From Austwickia sp. TVS 96-490-7B (GTDB lineage Bacteria; Actinomycetota; Actinomycetes; Actinomycetales; Dermatophilaceae): a DNA stretch of 64,000 bases. Below the pieces are notes generated by a model. That model had not been told where the DNA came from. It ran no database searches and saw only the letters and a list, made by a program, of their open reading frames with translations. Below, piece after piece: positions 50,228 through 64,000 of the stretch; position 1 is the stretch's first letter, and each line of letters opens with the position of its first letter. The translations under genes were made by a program, and so were the position numbers. The DNA lies in contig NZ_JAHPZL010000004.1 in the NCBI RefSeq assembly GCF_019331795.1, positions 318,427 through 382,426 on the forward strand, written 5' to 3'.

Positions 50228-50908
50228 TCAGCCCAGTCCGTCGAGCCGTTCGAACCTGAAGCCGACTCCGCGCACTGTGGTGATGTAGCGGGGTCGCGCT
50301 GCGTCGTCGCCGAGTTTGCGGCGGAGCACCGAGACGTGCATGTCGAGGGTTTTCGTGGAGCCGAACCATTGGGTGTCCCAGACTTCACGCATCAGTTGCT
50401 CCCGGGAGACCACTTTGCCCTGTTCGCGGACGAGAACTCGCAACAAGTCGAATTCTTTAGCGGTGAGTTGGAGTTCTTCGTCGTTCATGTAGGCGCGACG
50501 TGCCTGGGCGTCGATGCGCACCCCGCCATCTTCATCCGCTGGGGCACCGGGGGTACGCCGTAAGAGGGCTCTGACGCGGGCCAGGAGTTCGGCCAGCCGG
50601 AACGGTTTGGTGACGTAGTCGTCAGCGCCGGCATCGAGTCCGACGACGGTGTCGACTTCATCGGCGCGGGCGGTGAGGATGAGGATGGGGGCGGTGCGTC
50701 CTTCGGAGCGGAGGCGTCGACATACTTCGAGCCCGTCCATGGAGGGCAGGCCGAGGTCCAGGATGACCAGGTCGGGGTTGTCCTGGGCGGCGCCCAAGGC
50801 GCGCAGTCCGTCGTCGGAGACCACGACGTCATAACCTTCACGCCGTAATGCTCGCGCCAAGGGTTCGCTGATCGCCGGATCGTCCTCGGCCAGCAGCACT
50901 CGGATCAT
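50228..50908 (-). CDS. OmpR/PhoB-family response regulator
   Basis: The 226-residue regulator has a receiver domain with acidic pocket AEDDPA, phospho-acceptor Asp in LVILDLGLPSMDG and Lys in DDYVTKPF, plus a C-terminal winged helix (LTAKEFDLLRVLVREQGKVV, with KTLDMHVSVLRRKLG and TVRGVGFRFE). It pairs with the kinase just downstream. Targets are not visible from sequence. Confidence 0.94.
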   Translation of the reverse strand: MIRVLLAEDDPAISEPLARALRREGYDVVVSDDGLRALGAAQDNPDLVILDLGLPSMDGLEVCRRLRSEGRTAPILILTARADEVDTVVGLDAGADDYVTKPFRLAELLARVRALLRRTPGAPADEDGGVRIDAQARRAYMNDEELQLTAKEFDLLRVLVREQGKVVSREQLMREVWDTQWFGSTKTLDMHVSVLRRKLGDDAARPRYITTVRGVGFRFERLDGLG

Positions 50909-51035
50909 GGCGTCATCCTAGGGCGAAGTGCCTCTTCAGGACGGTTGATCGAAGAGCAACCTTCGATCTGAATGCGATTGATTGTCAATATTGTTCGCTG
51001 AGAAGCGCAGCGCCGATGGTCCCTTCGAGGCGGGG

Positions 51036-51833
51036 TCACGCCCCAGGCCAGCGAGGTGGGCGTTTTTCGACGAACGCGGCGACTCCTTCGGCCCGGTCGG
51101 GGCTGTTCGCGGTGGCCCGCCAGCAGGCGTCCTCAATCTCAAGTCCCGCAGGCAGATCCGCGCTCATCCCCATCCGGAGGGCTTTCTTGGCGTGTCGGGT
51201 GGCGACCGGACTGTGGCCCGCGATGTCACGGGCCAGAGCGAGCGCAGTGTCACGGGCAGCCCCAGGCTCGGTCAGCATGTCGATGAGTCCTTGCTGGTGA
51301 GCTCGGGTGGCGTCGATGCGTGCTGCGGTGAAGATCGTCAAGGAGGCGGCGGCGGCGCCGACACGGCGCGTCAGGAGTTGGGTGCCCCCACCCCCGGGAA
51401 TGACCCCGACGGACACTTCGGGCAGACCGATGGTGGCTGCGCTGGAGGCGACGATCGTGTCGCAGGACAGCGCGATTTCATAGCCCCCGCCCAGGGCATA
51501 TCCGTCGATAGCGGCGATGGCTGGCATGGGCAGGTCCAAGACGCTGCGGTAGGCGGCTCGGGTCACCGGTCGTTGCCGCATCAGGTCGGTGTCGGTGAAG
51601 GTGTGTCGTTCTTTCAGGTCGGCACCGACGCAAAACGCCCGCGGATGGCTGCTAGTGATGACAACGGCCCGGACGGTGGGATCTGCAGCCAGGGTCGTGG
51701 CGGCCGCGGTGAGTGCGAGGGCCATGTCGGTGGAGATGGCATTCATGGCGTCTGGACGGTCTAGGACAAGTTCAGCGACGTGGTCGTCCGGTCCATGCCG
51801 TCGCAGGGTGACATACGAGGGGTGCTCGCTCAC
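51036..51833 (-). CDS. Enoyl-CoA hydratase/isomerase family protein
   Basis: The 265-residue crotonase-fold enzyme has the oxyanion-hole motifs SHPRAFCVGADLKE and AIDGYALGGGYEIALSCD and the catalytic-region segment GLPEVSVGVIPGGGGTQLL, with a Glu at the usual general acid-base site. It would hydrate enoyl-CoA in fatty-acid breakdown. The GTG start overlaps the stop of the cyclase gene (GTGA). Confidence 0.9.
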   Translation of the reverse strand: MSEHPSYVTLRRHGPDDHVAELVLDRPDAMNAISTDMALALTAAATTLAADPTVRAVVITSSHPRAFCVGADLKERHTFTDTDLMRQRPVTRAAYRSVLDLPMPAIAAIDGYALGGGYEIALSCDTIVASSAATIGLPEVSVGVIPGGGGTQLLTRRVGAAAASLTIFTAARIDATRAHQQGLIDMLTEPGAARDTALALARDIAGHSPVATRHAKKALRMGMSADLPAGLEIEDACWRATANSPDRAEGVAAFVEKRPPRWPGA

Positions 51834-53125
51834 TGGTCCTTCTCCTGGTCTCGTCGCAGGGGCGCTGGCCATGGGAACGTTCTGGGAGGGAAATGACTGG
51901 TCAGCTTGGTGTTGCTCGAGGCGCGGGGTCGGGGCGGGGGCGGCAGGTCATGGGTGGACCTGACGACATAGGCCCGGGTCGGCCCCAAGCCGCGTAGTTC
52001 TCGGGCGCGCAGTGGAATCAGACGGAATTCGTCCCGGTCGGTGAGCCCGCGGGCGGCTTCACTGTCGCTGAGGATCGTGCCGGGTCTAGCGAGGGAGGTA
52101 AGGCGGGCGGCGCGATTGACGGTGGTGCCGAACAGGTCACCGAGCCGGGAGACGACGGGACCTTGGGCCAGGCCGATCCGCAGGGCAGGGAGGGCACGGT
52201 CAGTGCGGGCAGCCTCAATCAGTGCCAGTCCAATTCCGGCGGCAGCATAAGCATCTTGGCAGGAAAACAGGACTTCATCACCGATGGTTTTCACGAGGCG
52301 ACCGCCGTAGGCGGAAATGACATCTGAGGTGGTCACTTCGAACCGTTGGACGAGTTCACCGACTTCACTGTCGGTGAGCTTGCGCACGGTATGGGTGAAT
52401 CCGACCATGTCGGCGAATCCGACGATGCTGCCGTGGTGGGGGCATCGGGAGGGCCGATCGTGGTTGTCGATGTGGGTAAGCGCGGTCGCCAAATGTCGTC
52501 GCCAGGCATGCAGCAGCAGGGGTTCCAGGTCGGGGGCGATCCGGGCCATCAGGTCGGCGGTGTTGACGCTACCGTCGGCGTCGCCGTGCTCATGGACCAT
52601 GTCGCTGAGAGCTTGGGCTGACCATACGGCGAGCTGATCGCAGCTTCGGGCCAGAGCCCGAGTCAATGACAGCGCCGTGTCCTCGTCGAGTGGTCCGTCC
52701 TGAACGAGGGCAGCGATACGGGCGAGAGCTTCGACGTCGGCGTCGCTAAAGGCGATGTCATCGTCGCCGACCTGCGGGAATCCCAAGGCCCGCCAGTAGC
52801 GTCGCGCCCATTGCCGAGAGACGCCAACGGCGGCGGTGGCTTCAGTCGGAGCGTAAAAGCGTTCACCGACGAGGGTTTCGTCGAGGCCGTCGTCGAGGGC
52901 TTCAGGCGGGCTCTGTCGACCGATCGCTAGCAACGGGGTGGGGTGGGTGCGGCGCGGCCCGCCGGGAAGGAGATGCCGTCCCGGTTCGACGGTACGACGC
53001 CCAACCCGCCCCGTGGTGGGGCGGGTGCCGGACGGATGGGGCGGCGCAGGCACAGGTCGCAGCGCCGCCGGCGTACGGTCTGGGTGCGCCGCCGGCGTCC
53101 GCATGGCGCCGCTGCCCCTCGTCAT
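51830..53125 (-). CDS. Class III adenylate/guanylate cyclase with regulatory domain
   Basis: The 431-residue protein has a Pro/Arg-rich N terminus, a helical cyclase regulatory region (FYAPTEATAAVGVSRQWARR onward, about residues 85-230) and a C-terminal CHD domain. Metal Asp residues sit in VGFADMVGFT and KTIGDEVLFS, and the transition-state Asn/Arg are in GTTVNRAARLTSLARPG. It therefore looks active, most probably making cAMP. The start at 53125 (MTRGSGAMR) is chosen for its position seven bases after birA; the ATG at 53104 is possible. No ribosome site is clear. Confidence 0.88.
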   Translation of the reverse strand: MTRGSGAMRTPAAHPDRTPAALRPVPAPPHPSGTRPTTGRVGRRTVEPGRHLLPGGPRRTHPTPLLAIGRQSPPEALDDGLDETLVGERFYAPTEATAAVGVSRQWARRYWRALGFPQVGDDDIAFSDADVEALARIAALVQDGPLDEDTALSLTRALARSCDQLAVWSAQALSDMVHEHGDADGSVNTADLMARIAPDLEPLLLHAWRRHLATALTHIDNHDRPSRCPHHGSIVGFADMVGFTHTVRKLTDSEVGELVQRFEVTTSDVISAYGGRLVKTIGDEVLFSCQDAYAAAGIGLALIEAARTDRALPALRIGLAQGPVVSRLGDLFGTTVNRAARLTSLARPGTILSDSEAARGLTDRDEFRLIPLRARELRGLGPTRAYVVRSTHDLPPPPRPRASSNTKLTSHFPPRTFPWPAPLRRDQEKDQ

Positions 53126-53132
53126 GGACTGA

Positions 53133-53972
53133 TCATGCCTGACTGGTCGGTCGGGTGGGAGTCGCTCGCCGTAGATGAATAACGTCTCCGGCAGCGAAGG
53201 AGCGGCGGGCACCATCGATCATCACGACGATTTCCCCACCGCGGGAGACATCCACGGCCTCCCCTTCGACAACGATGCCGTCGGGCAGGTGTACTTGTAC
53301 GTCGCAACCGATGGTGGTGCAGGCGGCACGATAGTCACGGCGGAGTTCGTCGAGGGTAAGCCCCCCGGCGTACCACGGTCCGTGCAGGTCAGCTATCTCG
53401 TGGGCGAGAGCCACGACGACATCCGCGGGGGCGTGACGTTCATGGCCGGCAAGGGTCAGTGAGGTCGCTGCCGGGACGGGGAGTTCCTCGGGGCTCAGGT
53501 CGAGGTTCACGCCAATGCCGATGACGGCGACGGCGATGCCACTATCGGTGGCAGGTGTTGCTTCGCAGAGGATTCCGCAGACTTTCCCCCACCGACCGTG
53601 AGGTTCACGGGCCAGCACATCGTTAGGCCATTTGAGGGCAAAACTGTCAGGGCTACCGGTCACACGCCCCAGCGCCCGGGTGACGCCCAGGCCGGCAATC
53701 AAGGAGAGCCACCCCCACGAGGCAGGATCCTTGGCCAGCGGCACGGTGAACGACACGGCGACGGACGCGCCGGCGGGAGATTCCCAGCTGCGAGTGTGAC
53801 GACCGCGCCCGTGGGTCTGGTGTGGGGTGGTGACGACTCGCCAGGGGCGGGGGTCGGCAAGGGCCGCAGCATTGGTTGATCCGAGCTGCGCTGGGCAGCT
53901 GACTTCGCGCCAGGGGGTGCGGTCGGTGATCAGGGCGTGACGTAAGGGGTCTTCACTCAGCTCCATGGGCAT
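53133..53972 (-). CDS. birA: Biotin-[acetyl-CoA-carboxylase] ligase
   Basis: BirA attaches biotin to carboxylase carrier domains. The 279-residue protein has the catalytic domain motifs [25 protein letters not shown] and [10 protein letters not shown], and a C-terminal SH3-like domain ending in [10 protein letters not shown]. It lacks an N-terminal HTH, so it is a pure ligase. The start is the ATG at 53972 (MPMELSED), with 53966 as alternative; the long frame to 54299 is antisense to accD. It is divergent from the carboxylase beta gene with only 24 bases between. Confidence 0.93.
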   Translation of the reverse strand: MPMELSEDPLRHALITDRTPWREVSCPAQLGSTNAAALADPRPWRVVTTPHQTHGRGRHTRSWESPAGASVAVSFTVPLAKDPASWGWLSLIAGLGVTRALGRVTGSPDSFALKWPNDVLAREPHGRWGKVCGILCEATPATDSGIAVAVIGIGVNLDLSPEELPVPAATSLTLAGHERHAPADVVVALAHEIADLHGPWYAGGLTLDELRRDYRAACTTIGCDVQVHLPDGIVVEGEAVDVSRGGEIVVMIDGARRSFAAGDVIHLRRATPTRPTSQA

Positions 53973-53996
53973 GGCGTCAAGGCTAGGCTCTCCGCC
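53973..53996. promoter_or_regulatory. Compact divergent start region of birA and accD
   Basis: Only 24 bases separate the two start codons. GGCTAGGCT and its complement supply a TAGGCT/TAGCCT -10-like hexamer for each side about ten bases before either ATG, and no ribosome site is present. Both messages may be leaderless. Confidence 0.4.
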
Positions 53997-55613
53997 ATGA
54001 GCGACGCCGCCACGACCGGGACCACTCCGGAGCAGCCTGATCTGCACACGACGGCCGGTAAGTTGGCCGATTTCCGTCGACGGAGCGACGAGTTGCTCCA
54101 TGCGGGCTCCGCAAGAGCGGTAGAGAAACAGCACGCCAAAGGCAAAAAAACCGCTCGTGAACGCATCGATCAGCTTCTCGACGAGGGAAGTTTTGTCGAG
54201 CTGGATGGCCTTTCTCGTCATCGCTCCACCAACTTTGGCCAGGAGAAAAATCGCCCGTACGGCGACGGGGTCGTCACCGGCTATGGGACCATCGATCACC
54301 GTCCGGTATGTGTGTTCGCCCAGGACTTCACTGTTTTCGGCGGATCATTGGGCGAGGTGTTCGGGGAGAAGATCGTCAAGGTCATGGATTTGGCGTTGAA
54401 GATCGGATGTCCCGTGATCGGAATCAATGATTCTGGTGGCGCTCGCATCCAGGAGGGAGTCGCCTCACTTGCCTTGTACGGCGAGATTTTCCGCCGGAAT
54501 GTTCATGCTTCAGGGGTGATCCCGCAGATCAGCTTGATCATGGGTCCGTGCGCTGGTGGCGCAGTGTATTCTCCAGCGATCACTGATTTCATCGTGATGG
54601 TGGATCAGACGTCACATATGTTTATCACTGGCCCTGACGTGATCAAGACTGTCACCGGCGAGGATGTCGCCTTCGAAGACCTGGGTGGGGCGCAGTCCCA
54701 CAACACGAAGTCAGGCGTGGCGCACTATGCCGCAACCGATGAGGATGATGCTCTCGATTACGTTCGTGAACTGTTGTCATATTTGCCGCAGAACAACCTG
54801 GAAGAAGCTGTCGTCTACGAGTTCGACGAGGAACCTGAGGTGACCGTCGAGGACGAGGCATTAAACACGTTCATCCCAGATGCAGCGAACTCGCCGTATG
54901 ACATGCACACTGTCATCGAGACGGTGGTGGATGACGGCGCTTTCACTGAGGTCCATGCCTTGTTCGCACCGAATATCATCGTCGGTTTCGGTCGGGTGGA
55001 GGGACGCAGTGTTGGCGTCGTTGCGAATCAGCCGATGCAGTTCGCTGGCACGCTCGATATAGATGCCTCAGAGAAAGCAGCACGGTTCGTGCGGACCTGC
55101 GATGCCTTCCATATTCCGGTGCTGACGTTCGTGGACGTCCCGGGCTTCCTTCCCGGGACGGACCAAGAGTGGAATGGGATTATTCGTCGCGGCGCTAAGT
55201 TGATCTTTGCGTATGCCGAAGCGACGGTCCCGTTGGTCACGGTGATCACGAGAAAGGCGTACGGCGGAGCTTACGACGTGATGGGGTCAAAGCATCTGGG
55301 CGCGGACGTGAATTTGGCCTGGCCGACAGCGCAGATCGCAGTGATGGGCGCTCAGGGCGCGGTCAACATTTTGTATCGGAAGCAGTTGGCTGAGGCGGTG
55401 CAGCAGGGGCGTGACGTGGAGGCTGCTCGGCGAGAGTTCATTGAGCAGTATGAGACGACGCTGGCTAATCCTTATGTCGCGGCGGAACGCGGATATATCG
55501 ACGCAGTGATCGAACCGGCACAGACTCGTGTCCAGGTGATCAGGGCATTGCGAGCGTTGCGATCGAAGTCGGAGAAGTTGCCGCCGAAGAAGCACGGCAA
55601 CATTCCGCTGTGA
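53997..55613 (+). CDS. accD: Acyl-CoA carboxylase subunit beta (propionyl/acetyl-CoA)
   Basis: The 538-residue carboxyltransferase subunit has the crotonase-like halves with [20 protein letters not shown], the oxyanion loops [11 protein letters not shown] and [12 protein letters not shown], and in the second half [14 protein letters not shown] and [13 protein letters not shown]. It transfers CO2 from biotin to acetyl- or propionyl-CoA to feed fatty-acid synthesis. It resembles AccD5/PccB; substrate choice cannot be read with certainty. The epsilon subunit follows. Confidence 0.95.
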   Translation: MSDAATTGTTPEQPDLHTTAGKLADFRRRSDELLHAGSARAVEKQHAKGKKTARERIDQLLDEGSFVELDGLSRHRSTNFGQEKNRPYGDGVVTGYGTIDHRPVCVFAQDFTVFGGSLGEVFGEKIVKVMDLALKIGCPVIGINDSGGARIQEGVASLALYGEIFRRNVHASGVIPQISLIMGPCAGGAVYSPAITDFIVMVDQTSHMFITGPDVIKTVTGEDVAFEDLGGAQSHNTKSGVAHYAATDEDDALDYVRELLSYLPQNNLEEAVVYEFDEEPEVTVEDEALNTFIPDAANSPYDMHTVIETVVDDGAFTEVHALFAPNIIVGFGRVEGRSVGVVANQPMQFAGTLDIDASEKAARFVRTCDAFHIPVLTFVDVPGFLPGTDQEWNGIIRRGAKLIFAYAEATVPLVTVITRKAYGGAYDVMGSKHLGADVNLAWPTAQIAVMGAQGAVNILYRKQLAEAVQQGRDVEAARREFIEQYETTLANPYVAAERGYIDAVIEPAQTRVQVIRALRALRSKSEKLPPKKHGNIPL

Positions 55614-55665
55614 CGGGCATGTTGTGGGGTGGGCGGTGCTGTCCGGTGGGTCATGGAGGTCTGTG

Positions 55666-55887
55666 ATGAGTGACGTCGTATCTGCTCAGGACGATGTGTT
55701 GTTCCAGGTGGTGCGCGGTGCGGTGGACGCTGAAGAATTGGCGGCGCTCACTGTGGTGCTGTTAGCACTGCTGCGCGGCGACCAGACGAGTCCGAGTTCG
55801 TCGGCAAAGGGGTGGAGCAGACCGTCAAGGTCGTTCAATGTCGGAGCGGCCCGGGGCGCTGGCTGGGGTGCTCAGGTCGGCGGCTGA
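55666..55887 (+). CDS. accE: Acyl-CoA carboxylase subunit epsilon
   Basis: The 73-residue protein matches the small actinobacterial epsilon subunit: VLFQVVRGAVDAEELAALTV followed by VLLALL and a Pro/Ser/Arg-rich tail with Trp. Epsilon stabilises the alpha-beta carboxylase complex. The ATG at 55666 has GGAGG upstream; it lies 52 bases after accD. Confidence 0.88.
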   Translation: MSDVVSAQDDVLFQVVRGAVDAEELAALTVVLLALLRGDQTSPSSSAKGWSRPSRSFNVGAARGAGWGAQVGG

Positions 55888-55983
55888 GCTGCTCCGCTCT
55901 AGCACGGGCGAGCCTGACGCGGTAGGGAATCGACGGTTTCGCGTTTCCCCGTTCAGTAGCGACTGTTGCGGTACGTTCGTGGG

Positions 55984-57657
55984 GTGACCTCTTCCATCGT
56001 TTCTTCTCGTCAGTTGACTGCCGCCGATCGTGTTGCTGAGGAGTACGTCGATCGGTTGGTGGAGTTGAGCCCGTTGATGGCCACCCAGTTGGGTTTGCCG
56101 GGCCGGGAGGATGAGTACGACGATTTCTCCCCGGAGGGATTGGCGGCGTTGTCGGAGTTACGCCGGGATGTCCTGCGTCGCATCGGGACGGTCGAGATTG
56201 TGGACGACGTTGACCGGGTGACGGTAGAGGCGATGCAGGAACGGTTGGGCTTAGAAGAAGAGGTTCATGACGCCGCATTAGATCTGGCGTCGATGAACAA
56301 CTTGGCCAGCCCGATGCAGATGATTCGCGATGCATTGGATTTGATGCCGACGGACACCCCCGAGCAGGTCGAGTTGCTTGCTCGGCGGATGCGGGGGATT
56401 CCGCGGGCCTTGGAGCAGTGGGATGAGTCACTGCATGAGGCTGCGCGTCGGGGACGGCAGCCAGTGTTGCGACAGGTGTTGACCTGTCAAGAGCAGGCCC
56501 GTGAACTCGCTGGCGAGGAAGGGTATTTCGCTGGGTTGGGCACGTTGGCCAAGGGGGATGAGCGGCTGCTTCGTCTCGTAGAAGACGCTACGAGCGAGGC
56601 ACGTCGGGGATACGCAGAGACGGTGACCCGCCTCGATGCGTTATCTCGGATCGCGGTTGACCGGGATCCGGTGGGCCGGGAGACCTATGAACTGTGCTCT
56701 CGGATTTTCCTGGGCACACGGATCGATTTGGCGGAGACCTACGCCTGGGGCCAGGAAGAGTTGGCACGTATCAAGAAGCAGATGGGCGCCGTCGCCGAGC
56801 TCATCCGTCCGGGGGCTTCCCCTGCGGAGGCGGCAGCAATATTAGATGAGGACCCAACGTACCGTTTGGAGGGGACGCAGGCTCTGCAGGAGTGGATGCA
56901 ACGTACGGCGGATGCTGCCGTCGATGCGCTGGCGGAGAAACATTTTGACATTCCAGAGCCGGTACGTCGCATCGAGTGTTGTATCGCACCGACGCAGAGC
57001 GGCGGGATTTATTACACGGGTCCGTCGGATGATTTTTCACGTCCGGGTCGAATGTGGTGGTCGGTGCCGAAGGGCGTCACGTCGTTTGGGACATGGCGTG
57101 AGCTGACCACTGTTTATCACGAGGGAGTCCCCGGGCATCATTTGCAGGTGGGGCAGACAGTGTTTCGATCAGAGCTGTTGAACCGGTGGCGGCGCTTGAT
57201 GGCCTGGACTTCCGGGCACGGCGAGGGATGGGCCCTGTACGCGGAGCGTCTCATGGAGGAGCTGGGATTCATGGAAGATCCCGGTAACCGGCTGGGGCTG
57301 CTCGATGGTCAGTCGATGCGCGCAGCTCGGGTGGTGCTGGACATTGGGCTGCATTGTGGTCTTGAGGCGCCAGCTGAGGTGGGTGGGGGATCGTGGAATT
57401 ACGCCAAGGCGTGGGAGTTCTTGAACAGTCATGCCCAGATGGCGGAGGGGTTCTTGCGGTTCGAATTAGACCGGTATTTGGGCTGGCCTGGGCAAGCTCC
57501 GTCGTACAAGATCGGTGAGCGTCTGTGGTTGCAGCTACGTGACGAGGTGCGTGCTCGTGAGGGTGCGGCCTTCGATCTGAAGAGGTTCCACCGTCAGTCT
57601 CTGGACATTGGTGGGGTCGGACTGGACACCTTGCGTAAAGCTATCCTGGCCCAGTGA
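55984..57657 (+). CDS. DUF885-family zinc peptidase-like protein
   Basis: The 557-residue protein belongs to DUF885, whose members have a gluzincin-like motif; here it is TVYHEGVPGHHLQVGQ (HExxxHH type, about residue 382), with the downstream SGHGEGWALYAERLMEELG that supplies the third ligand. No signal peptide is present, so it is cytoplasmic. GTG at 55984 is the likely start (MTSSIVSSR). Peptidase activity is inferred from the family. Confidence 0.88.
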   Translation: MTSSIVSSRQLTAADRVAEEYVDRLVELSPLMATQLGLPGREDEYDDFSPEGLAALSELRRDVLRRIGTVEIVDDVDRVTVEAMQERLGLEEEVHDAALDLASMNNLASPMQMIRDALDLMPTDTPEQVELLARRMRGIPRALEQWDESLHEAARRGRQPVLRQVLTCQEQARELAGEEGYFAGLGTLAKGDERLLRLVEDATSEARRGYAETVTRLDALSRIAVDRDPVGRETYELCSRIFLGTRIDLAETYAWGQEELARIKKQMGAVAELIRPGASPAEAAAILDEDPTYRLEGTQALQEWMQRTADAAVDALAEKHFDIPEPVRRIECCIAPTQSGGIYYTGPSDDFSRPGRMWWSVPKGVTSFGTWRELTTVYHEGVPGHHLQVGQTVFRSELLNRWRRLMAWTSGHGEGWALYAERLMEELGFMEDPGNRLGLLDGQSMRAARVVLDIGLHCGLEAPAEVGGGSWNYAKAWEFLNSHAQMAEGFLRFELDRYLGWPGQAPSYKIGERLWLQLRDEVRAREGAAFDLKRFHRQSLDIGGVGLDTLRKAILAQ

Positions 57658-58352
57658 CGAGCTCCGTTCAGCTGGTTCTGGCTTCAGCTTCTCCTGCTCG
57701 CTTAGCGACACTACGAGCTGCTGGGGTGTCCCCTACGGTGCAGGTCTCTGGGGTCGATGAGGCCGCTATCGTGCGGCAGGAGCGTTCCCAACGTGGCGAG
57801 TTGTCACCAGCCGAGGCGGCGTTGGTGTTGGCGCGCGCCAAGTGCGAAGACGTGGCGTCACGCTGGATCAGTGAGGTAGGACTTCCCGGAGGGCTTAGGT
57901 CAGACAGGACCGCTTCTGCGACTGATGCCCGGGTGCTGGTGTTGGGCTGTGATTCGCTGTTCGAAATGGACGGCGTGGCGTATGGCAAACCAGGGTCCGC
58001 AGCTGAGGCCAAAGCGCGATGGCACTTGATGTCTGGCAGCCAGGGAGTGCTGCACACGGGACATTGGCTTGTTGACGTATGTGCTGGAGATCAAGCTGCC
58101 GTGGGGCTCATTGTCAGTACGACGGTGTCGTTCGTCGAGGTGACTGATGCTGAGGTATCAGCCTATGTGTCTACCGGTGAGCCGTTAGCATGCGCAGGCG
58201 CCTTCACCATTGATGGCTTGGGTGCTGCTTTTGTATCCGGGGTCAACGGTGATCACCATAATGTTGTAGGGGTGTCCATCACCGGATTACGGTCCATGGT
58301 GGCAGAACTGGGTATCTCATGGACAGAACTCTGGTCCGCACACAATCAGTGA
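57654..58352 (+). CDS. maf: Maf family nucleotide pyrophosphatase
   Basis: Maf proteins hydrolyse non-canonical or methylated nucleoside triphosphates and affect septation. The 232-residue protein has the N-terminal VLASASPARLATLRAAGV, the acidic DSLFEMDGVAYGKPGS (catalytic Asp, with Lys) and the CAGAFTIDGLGA motif. A stretch of about 25 residues around SEVGLPGGLRSDRT looks inserted relative to most homologues. The GTG start overlaps the preceding stop (GTGA). Confidence 0.92.
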   Translation: MTSSVQLVLASASPARLATLRAAGVSPTVQVSGVDEAAIVRQERSQRGELSPAEAALVLARAKCEDVASRWISEVGLPGGLRSDRTASATDARVLVLGCDSLFEMDGVAYGKPGSAAEAKARWHLMSGSQGVLHTGHWLVDVCAGDQAAVGLIVSTTVSFVEVTDAEVSAYVSTGEPLACAGAFTIDGLGAAFVSGVNGDHHNVVGVSITGLRSMVAELGISWTELWSAHNQ

Positions 58353-58454
58353 TGTGTATCAATCAGTGATGTGCGTTACCTCCGCCATGTGGAGCCACAG
58401 CCAACTGAATGCATGTATGCCTAACTGAAATCAGAAGGAGTGTGACCAGATAAA

Positions 58455-58491
58455 ACGAAAGCCCCTGGAGATGATCTCCAGGGGCTTTCGT
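58455..58491. terminator. Strong rRNA-operon terminator
   Basis: A perfect 17-bp stem (ACGAAAGCCCCTGGAGA / TCTCCAGGGGCTTTCGT) with a 3-base loop, followed on the minus strand by TTTTATC. It ends the rrn transcript and can also stop maf transcription from the other side. Confidence 0.93.
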
Positions 58492-58500
58492 GAATGTTTG

Positions 58501-58618
58501 TCCGGCGGCGTCCTACTCTCCCACACCGTCTCCAGTGCAGTACCATTGGCGCTGAAAGGCTTAGCTTCCGGGTTCGGAATGAGACCGGGCGTTTCCCTTT
58601 CGCTATGACCGCCGTAAC
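58501..58618 (-). rRNA. rrf: 5S ribosomal RNA
   Basis: The minus strand reads GTTACGGCGGTCATAGCGA at the 5' end, CCCGGTCTCATTCCGAACCC in the middle and GAGAGTAGGACGCCGCCGGA at the 3' end, the standard actinobacterial 5S sequence, about 118 bases. Ends are placed by comparison with known 5S and may be off by one or two bases. Confidence 0.95.
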
Positions 58619-58695
58619 GTTGTCGTACTTATCAACAGTCCTCACACTGTTTTGACAGGGTGTGAGGGTTCCCGTGGGTGTTGATGTTCCGGGAA

Positions 58696-58725
58696 CTATA
58701 CAGTGGACGCGAGGATCTTTATGTG
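58696..58725 (-). other. 23S processing stem, 3' strand
   Basis: CACATAAAGATCCTCGCGTC on the minus strand, continuing CACTGTATAG, can pair with the segment before the 23S 5' end (61833-61858), forming the precursor stalk cut by RNase III. Confidence 0.75.
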
Positions 58726-58727
58726 TC

Positions 58728-63750
<5,023 letters not shown>

Positions 63751-63989
63751 AATTTAGAAAACACTCAACCAGCCACAAAAACATTGCGACCAGCCAAGAT
63801 CCCAGCCCCAAACCAAAAAACCCTAACCCCACTCACGTGAAGCCAGAGCCGAATTGACTTGAAACCAACAAACAATTGGCATCGATTTCGGCACGCTGTT
63901 GAGTTCTCAAGAATCAGTTACCGCTTCGCTTTCAGCCTTTCAGCTTTCCGCTCGGCGACTTCTCTAAGTTATCCTTCCAGCTGAGCGAG
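63751..63989 (-). other. rRNA operon leader with processing stem and antitermination-like box
   Basis: The leader contains GATTCTTGAGAACTCAACAG (minus strand) followed by CGTGCC, at about 63890-63915. This is the actinobacterial boxA-like/processing element and pairs with 61990-62010. No gene is present. Confidence 0.75.
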
Positions 63990-63995
63990 TGTCAA
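63966..63995 (-). promoter_or_regulatory. rRNA operon promoter
   Basis: On the minus strand TTGACA (63995-63990) and TAACTT (63971-63966) are 18 bases apart, a strong vegetative promoter of the type seen before actinobacterial rrn operons. Further promoters may lie outside the window. Confidence 0.75.
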
Positions 63996-64000
63996 ATCCG

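Overview
The window comes from a high-GC actinobacterium, probably of the Micrococcales and perhaps near the Dermatophilaceae; the family guess is inference and weak. The support is GC-rich codon use, an actinobacterial rRNA operon without spacer tRNAs, a mycothiol-dependent formaldehyde dehydrogenase (mscR), an acyl-CoA carboxylase beta/epsilon pair beside birA, gluABCD-type glutamate uptake, an F420/luciferase-like oxidoreductase, and many ATGA/GTGA stop-start overlaps.

Layout. 0-4.5 kb: kdpFABC potassium pump (minus strand), with a 28-residue KdpF and no kdpDE. 4.7-5.8 kb: two AT-rich unknown membrane proteins. 6.1-11.5 kb: a kinase-less KdpD-like membrane/GAF protein, an NfeD-like protein with a flotillin, a dicarboxylate/glutamate symporter and an orphan Rv0909-type antitoxin-like protein. 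11.8-14.8 kb: a large polytopic GT-C-like protein with a Ser/Thr/Pro/Gly/Tyr repeat domain. 14.8-25.9 kb: a decaying class II lanthipeptide island. It holds an intact NarL-type two-component pair with a small coupled ORF, an IS630-type transposase tail joined to the ATPase half of the exporter, an intact lanM, an immunity ABC transporter whose ATPase has one nonsense codon, two permeases, a GPP34 protein, a second copy of the two-component pair destroyed by a head-to-head deletion, and an IS5-type transposase tail. No precursor peptide is visible. Just after it lies a second remnant 3' end of the GT-C gene with its terminator, which suggests where the island entered.

25.9-33.5 kb: oleate hydratase with TetR, an N-acetylglucosamine-kinase-like enzyme, a DoxX protein and gluABCD. 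33.9-37.8 kb: a small HTH regulator and the deoC / phosphomutase / deoD nucleoside-salvage genes, with a readable promoter, operator and terminators. 37.9-42 kb: nitric-oxide, formaldehyde and peroxide defence (ric with an NsrR-like regulator, mscR with a metallo-hydrolase, glutathione peroxidase). 42-53 kb: a PLP enzyme, a DHA2 drug exporter with MarR, an LLM oxidoreductase, purE/purK, an OmpR-type two-component system, enoyl-CoA hydratase and an adenylate cyclase. 53-58.4 kb: birA, divergent from the acyl-CoA carboxylase beta and epsilon subunits, then a DUF885 peptidase-like protein and maf. 58.4-64 kb: a complete 16S-23S-5S operon on the minus strand with promoter, processing stems and terminator.

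The strongest leads are the decay path of the lanthipeptide island, the small ORF coupled to its histidine kinase, a nearly identical 22-bp operator-like motif in front of doxX and gpx, and the repeat-fused GT-C protein. All calls rest on reading the sequence and remembered family features; no database search was run.
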